From Kiritimatiellia bacterium (lineage in GTDB: Bacteria > Verrucomicrobiota > Kiritimatiellia > SLAD01), in the NCBI GenBank assembly GCA_007125875.1, contig SLCI01000007.1, positions 1-9,050 on the forward strand: 9,050 bases of DNA, given 5' to 3'. Position 1 is the stretch's first letter; every line of letters begins with the position of its first letter. Shown one piece after another: positions 6,496 through 9,050 of the stretch. The position numbers and the translations under genes were made by a program. The notes beneath the pieces are model-generated. The model was not told where the DNA came from, did not search any database, and saw nothing but the letters and a program-made list of their open reading frames with translations.

Positions 6496-6942
6496 GTCGA
6501 GATCCGTATTGCGTCGTACAACGTGGAACACGGGGTCGGCCGATTCAATACCCAAGCGGGAACGTTTACGGACGTATTTCAGGAGGCCAAGTATGCCGCC
6601 GTGTCCGCGGTGGTGGCGCGCATTGACGCAGATGTTATCGGCTTTCAGGAACTCTATGCGAGCGCCGAACATTTCGCGGGCTGGATGAAACTAGCGGAGG
6701 AACTGGGCTATCCCTATTGGTCGCTCAGTGAACAAGGCGATATCCCGAGCCATACCATGCGTCAGGGCGTGTTCAGTCGCTACCCGATCCTTTCCGAACA
6801 CAGCATTAAGGCGCCGCCCGGAACGGCTGAAATGACGCGCGCACCGATGCGGGTGGTGATCGATGTGCCCGACGCCGCTGCTCCGCTCGTTTTATGGAAT
6901 GTCCACCATCGCTCTGGCGGCGGTCATTTCCGCTCTTTTTGA
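6394..6942 (+). CDS. N-terminal fragment of EEP-family (endonuclease/exonuclease/phosphatase) protein
   Basis: This 182-residue frame starts at the ATG at 6394 and ends at TGA 6940-6942. Residues 1-34 are a signal peptide. EIRIASYNVEHG (Asn43) is the first EEP strand and motif, GFQELY holds the metal-binding Glu86, and LVLWNVHHRSGGGHF holds the His171 motif that in DNase I-like enzymes acts in catalysis. The frame then stops abruptly after RSF. Full EEP domains need about 250-300 residues, including GDFN and SDH motifs, which this fragment lacks. On its own it should be inactive. Its continuation is found in the -1 frame immediately downstream. Confidence 0.8.
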   Translation: MVNTSGSSRCRRGWHLLKRLILLKLLLGGICASAVEIRIASYNVEHGVGRFNTQAGTFTDVFQEAKYAAVSAVVARIDADVIGFQELYASAEHFAGWMKLAEELGYPYWSLSEQGDIPSHTMRQGVFSRYPILSEHSIKAPPGTAEMTRAPMRVVIDVPDAAAPLVLWNVHHRSGGGHFRSF

Positions 6943-9050
6943 GGTATGTCGAGGCGAAACGAATTGCAGAAGACATGGAGGCCTATCGTACGCTGCATCC
7001 GACCCATGATGAGTATGTGATTCTGGGCGATTTCAATGAGGACATCCGGGATGCGCAATCATTCTTTTCTCCCGACCAGTCCTACAGCTGGGGGGTGAAC
7101 TGGTTTATTCCGCAGGATGACCTATTCGCGGTCTACGGCTTCAATATCAGCGGCAACCAATTTTCCATGAGTTTGCCGATTCAGTATGCCCTGTTCCCTA
7201 CTCACCATTTCGTAGCGGGTGGCTCACCCATCGTGCGCGTGGATATGCACCAAACAGGCGATCCCCACGCGCTTTATACACGTTGGCCAAGTGGCCGATT
7301 GCTCGACTACATACTGGTCAGCGAGGCGCTGGGCAGTGAGGCGGTCGGAGAAATTTATATGTCAGATTATGACGGCGTTGGTGTCGGTCTTCCCAAAGCG
7401 GGCGATCCGCCGGATCCTGAAGTCAGCTTTGAATCCGATCACTTGGCGGTCTTTGCGGACGTGCAGATGATCGATGCCAGCGATGTGATGCCGCCGCGCG
7501 GTTTTTCCGCTTCGGGTTTCCCGGGTGGACCGTTTCTGGATAGCGAGCAGACCTATGTGGTGACATCATCCAATACCGTGCAAACCCTCTGGCTGATCGA
7601 TGTGTCCGAACCTTGGCTCAGTGTCTCGCAGTCAGCGATCGCCATTGGTGCCTTGTCCAGTCAGGCGGTTGATGTGTGGGTTAACGCAGAGGCTCATACG
7701 CTATTGCCTGGATTGCATGTCGGCACCGTGACGTTTTTTAATGCCTACTCAGGGGCCCTATACGAGCGCGACGTAGAACTGACTGTATATGAGCCTCTCG
7801 CGTTGTCGCCGGACACATCCTTTCAATTCAGCGGCCCGATTGGTGGTCCGTTCGAACCACCTTCAACGACCTATACCGTGCAGAACAATGCATCGGTTGC
7901 GGTCCATTGGACGGCCCAAGTAAATGCGGACTGGCTGACCTTATCATCATCTGGCGGCACGCTATCTGCCGGACAAGAACATGTGATCACGGTAGGTATC
8001 GATCCAGTGCCAGCCAGCACGTTGGAAGCGGGTAGCTACAGCGGCGCACTGAGCATATCGAATGTGGTATCGGGAAATGTTTTGTCTCGCACTATTTCGA
8101 TCGATGTTTCCGGCGACCTTTGCATTGCCGTGGACTTTTGTGCGACGGAATGGACAACCAGTGAGACGCTTCCGTGGATCTATCAGACCAGCGAAACATT
8201 TGATGGAATCGACGCCGCCGAGAGCTTTGCTAGTCCGCCTTTCTTCCAGCCCTCCTGGATGGAAACGATAGTCGAGGGTCCAGCACGTGTTTCATGGCAC
8301 TGGAAGGTCTCCAGCCTCACGAATGAAGGCTATATGATTTATCGAAGAAACGGATTTTGGGAGACATTCATTACCGGCGAAGTCGACTGGGAAGAGGGAA
8401 CGGTTGATCTGCCAGACGGCACGCACACCTTACGTTGGGAGTATATCAAGTACTCCTCCAGCACTGGAGGTCAGGATCGCGCTTGGCTGGATCAGTTTAA
8501 AGTGGACTATTTACGCATCACCTCGCCCTCCACTCAAATAAGCGGTCCGCCGGGTGGCCCTTTCGCGCCTGATGAACAGATTTTTGTGCTGTCCAACGCT
8601 GGCCCCACCGCGATTGAATGGGACCTTTCGCCATCCGATATGTTAATGATCGGCCTGCTGACTAACTCCTTTGATTGGCTGACACCGGGGATCACGAACG
8701 GCGTGCTGGAGCCCGGCACCGTAACCAACGTCCACTTTTATGTGAACGAGGAAGCGGCCGCCAAGTCTCCGGGCACTTACTTTGCGTGGCTCACCTTCTC
8801 CAATAGCACCGCTGGCACTGCCCAGCAAAGGCATCCACTGCTGCAAGTGGACGATTATTTGATCATTTCGCCCGATGCGAGCATTCCGATCTGGGCAGGT
8901 TTCAGTGGCGGTTTTATCTTCACCACGGACCAGACATATACCCTATCAAACTCCGCGCCAACGTCATTGACTTGGCAGGTGTCGTTGTCCGACGACTGGA
9001 TGAGCGCCAGCACCACCAACGGCACCTTGTCGCCAGGCGCCAGCACCCAG
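6894..9050 (+). CDS. C-terminal part of EEP-family protein with BACON-like repeats, 3' partial
   Basis: This frame is open from just after a stop at 6828-6830 to the window edge. Its first ATG is at 6894 but has no visible ribosome binding site, so it is probably not a true start. Authentic sequence begins about 6939 with LRYVEAKRIAEDMEAYR. EEP motifs follow: VILGDFNED (7020-7043), RLLDYILVS (7296-7322) and FESDHLAVF (7428-7454), the last holding the catalytic Asp-His pair. After the enzyme come BACON-like repeats from 7512, broken by a jelly-roll domain (8127-8510). The protein continues past the window. Without the N-terminal fragment it would lack a signal peptide and the metal-binding Glu. 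Confidence 0.8.
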   Translation, partial: MECPPSLWRRSFPLFLRYVEAKRIAEDMEAYRTLHPTHDEYVILGDFNEDIRDAQSFFSPDQSYSWGVNWFIPQDDLFAVYGFNISGNQFSMSLPIQYALFPTHHFVAGGSPIVRVDMHQTGDPHALYTRWPSGRLLDYILVSEALGSEAVGEIYMSDYDGVGVGLPKAGDPPDPEVSFESDHLAVFADVQMIDASDVMPPRGFSASGFPGGPFLDSEQTYVVTSSNTVQTLWLIDVSEPWLSVSQSAIAIGALSSQAVDVWVNAEAHTLLPGLHVGTVTFFNAYSGALYERDVELTVYEPLALSPDTSFQFSGPIGGPFEPPSTTYTVQNNASVAVHWTAQVNADWLTLSSSGGTLSAGQEHVITVGIDPVPASTLEAGSYSGALSISNVVSGNVLSRTISIDVSGDLCIAVDFCATEWTTSETLPWIYQTSETFDGIDAAESFASPPFFQPSWMETIVEGPARVSWHWKVSSLTNEGYMIYRRNGFWETFITGEVDWEEGTVDLPDGTHTLRWEYIKYSSSTGGQDRAWLDQFKVDYLRITSPSTQISGPPGGPFAPDEQIFVLSNAGPTAIEWDLSPSDMLMIGLLTNSFDWLTPGITNGVLEPGTVTNVHFYVNEEAAAKSPGTYFAWLTFSNSTAGTAQQRHPLLQVDDYLIISPDASIPIWAGFSGGFIFTTDQTYTLSNSAPTSLTWQVSLSDDWMSASTTNGTLSPGASTQ
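6936..6942 (+). other. Frameshift site at a T5 run
   Basis: The codons CGC TCT TTT TGA end the first frame. With one more T the reading would be CGC TCT TTT TTG AGG, giving RSFLRYVEAKRIAED, a natural EEP continuation. Equivalently, a -1 slip at TTT before the TGA would join the frames. The site is not a canonical X-XXY-YYZ slippery heptamer (C-TCT-TTT). Confidence 0.75.
7512..9050 (+). repeat. Four BACON-like repeat units (last one partial)
   Basis: Units start at about 7512 (SGFPGGPFLDSEQTYVV), 7827 (FSGPIGGPFEPPSTTYTV), 8538 (ISGPPGGPFAPDEQIFVL) and 8892 (WAGFSGGFIFTTDQTYTL). Each continues with a W-x-WL-type strand (EPWLSVS, ADWLTLS, FDWLTPG, DDWMSAS), then G-x-L-x-G and a closing GTY/GLH-type strand. 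The first two span about 95 residues each. The third has extra residues (PSDMLMIGLLTNS) before its WL motif. These are Ig-like domains frequent in secreted enzymes, with proposed roles in binding carbohydrate or mucin or acting as spacers. Confidence 0.7.
8127..8510 (+). other. Jelly-roll domain between BACON-like repeats 2 and 3
   Basis: The segment runs from AVDFCATEWTTSETLPWIYQ through SWMETIVEGPARVSWHWKVSS and EVDWEEGTVDLPDGTHTLRW to GGQDRAWLDQFKVDY. The same pattern (WFGQ-type start, S-WL-T-V-GP--L-F-WKVSS, GTHTLRW-Y-KD, AW-DQV) recurs in secreted proteins of Verrucomicrobiota and related bacteria and resembles a concanavalin-like beta sandwich. Its ligand is unknown. Confidence 0.6.

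Larger units (their letters stand above)
6394..9050 (+). pseudogene. Secreted EEP-family enzyme with BACON-like repeats, frameshifted and 3' partial
   Basis: Taken as one gene, this encodes at least 886 residues if one T is added to the run at 6936-6940. The order is signal peptide (1-34), EEP (DNase I-like) domain (about 35-355), two BACON-like repeats, a jelly-roll insert, a third repeat and the start of a fourth at the window edge. The two frames join exactly where the EEP domain needs them to. The first holds YNVE, GFQEL and NVHH; the second holds GDFNED, LLDYIL and SDH. The downstream frame then has no stop for more than 2.1 kb, which argues that the lesion is recent or artefactual. Secreted EEP enzymes include nucleases, sphingomyelinases and phosphoinositide phosphatases; the substrate here is not identifiable. 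Confidence 0.75.

Noticed and set aside
6933..6942. Programmed -1 ribosomal frameshifting at C-TCT-TTT-TGA
   Set aside because: It is not a canonical slippery heptamer, because the first tRNA cannot re-pair well on CTC, and I saw no clear stimulatory stem-loop just downstream. A one-base indel is simpler, though slippage is not excluded.
1..9050. tRNA, rRNA, CRISPR array, insertion sequence or integrase
   Set aside because: No cloverleaf-like segment, regularly spaced repeat, transposase motif or terminal inverted repeat was seen on either strand. Nearly all bases belong to the two large coding regions.

Overview
The window looks like bacterial chromosomal or metagenomic DNA. It is moderately GC-rich by eye and carries two large, secreted, multi-domain enzymes on the + strand in tandem. 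The best lineage guess is the PVC superphylum (Verrucomicrobiota/Kiritimatiellota). This rests on the domain mix: DUF11-type repeats, a gingipain-type (C25) protease, a C-terminal module starting NILAYAFGNEP, BACON-like repeats with a GGPF signature, and a recurrent jelly-roll insert. It is recalled from family knowledge and not tested by a search.

Region 1 (3-6269) is the 3' part of a giant gene that begins before the window. From the left edge it encodes: the end of a DUF11 half-domain; a family 3 carbohydrate-binding module (CBM3); a glycine-rich beta domain; the other half of that DUF11 domain; two intact DUF11 repeats; a third DUF11 split by a jelly-roll-like domain; an SdrD-B-like domain; an FN3-like domain; the pre-catalytic modules usual for C25 proteases; the C25 catalytic domain with His (5451-5453) and Cys (5550-5552); and a C-terminal beta module. 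No C-terminal sorting signal is recognisable.

Region 2 (6270-6393) is a 124-base gap with no gene, no convincing terminator, a weak promoter-like pair and a plausible ribosome binding site.

Region 3 (6394-9050 and beyond) encodes a signal peptide, an endonuclease/exonuclease/phosphatase (EEP, DNase I-like) domain, and BACON-like repeats interrupted by a jelly-roll domain. As written, the gene is broken by a frameshift at a run of five T (6936-6940), in the middle of the EEP domain. The downstream frame stays open to the window edge and holds the missing catalytic motifs. This is either a recent mutation, a sequencing or assembly error, or, less likely, ribosomal slippage.

Together the genes suggest an extracellular degradative function: a protease carrying a cellulose-binding-type module, and a secreted phosphodiesterase-type enzyme with adhesive repeats. 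The most notable feature is architectural. Two different cargoes sit in the same loop of two separate DUF11 domains. No clearly new defence, mobile or RNA system is visible.
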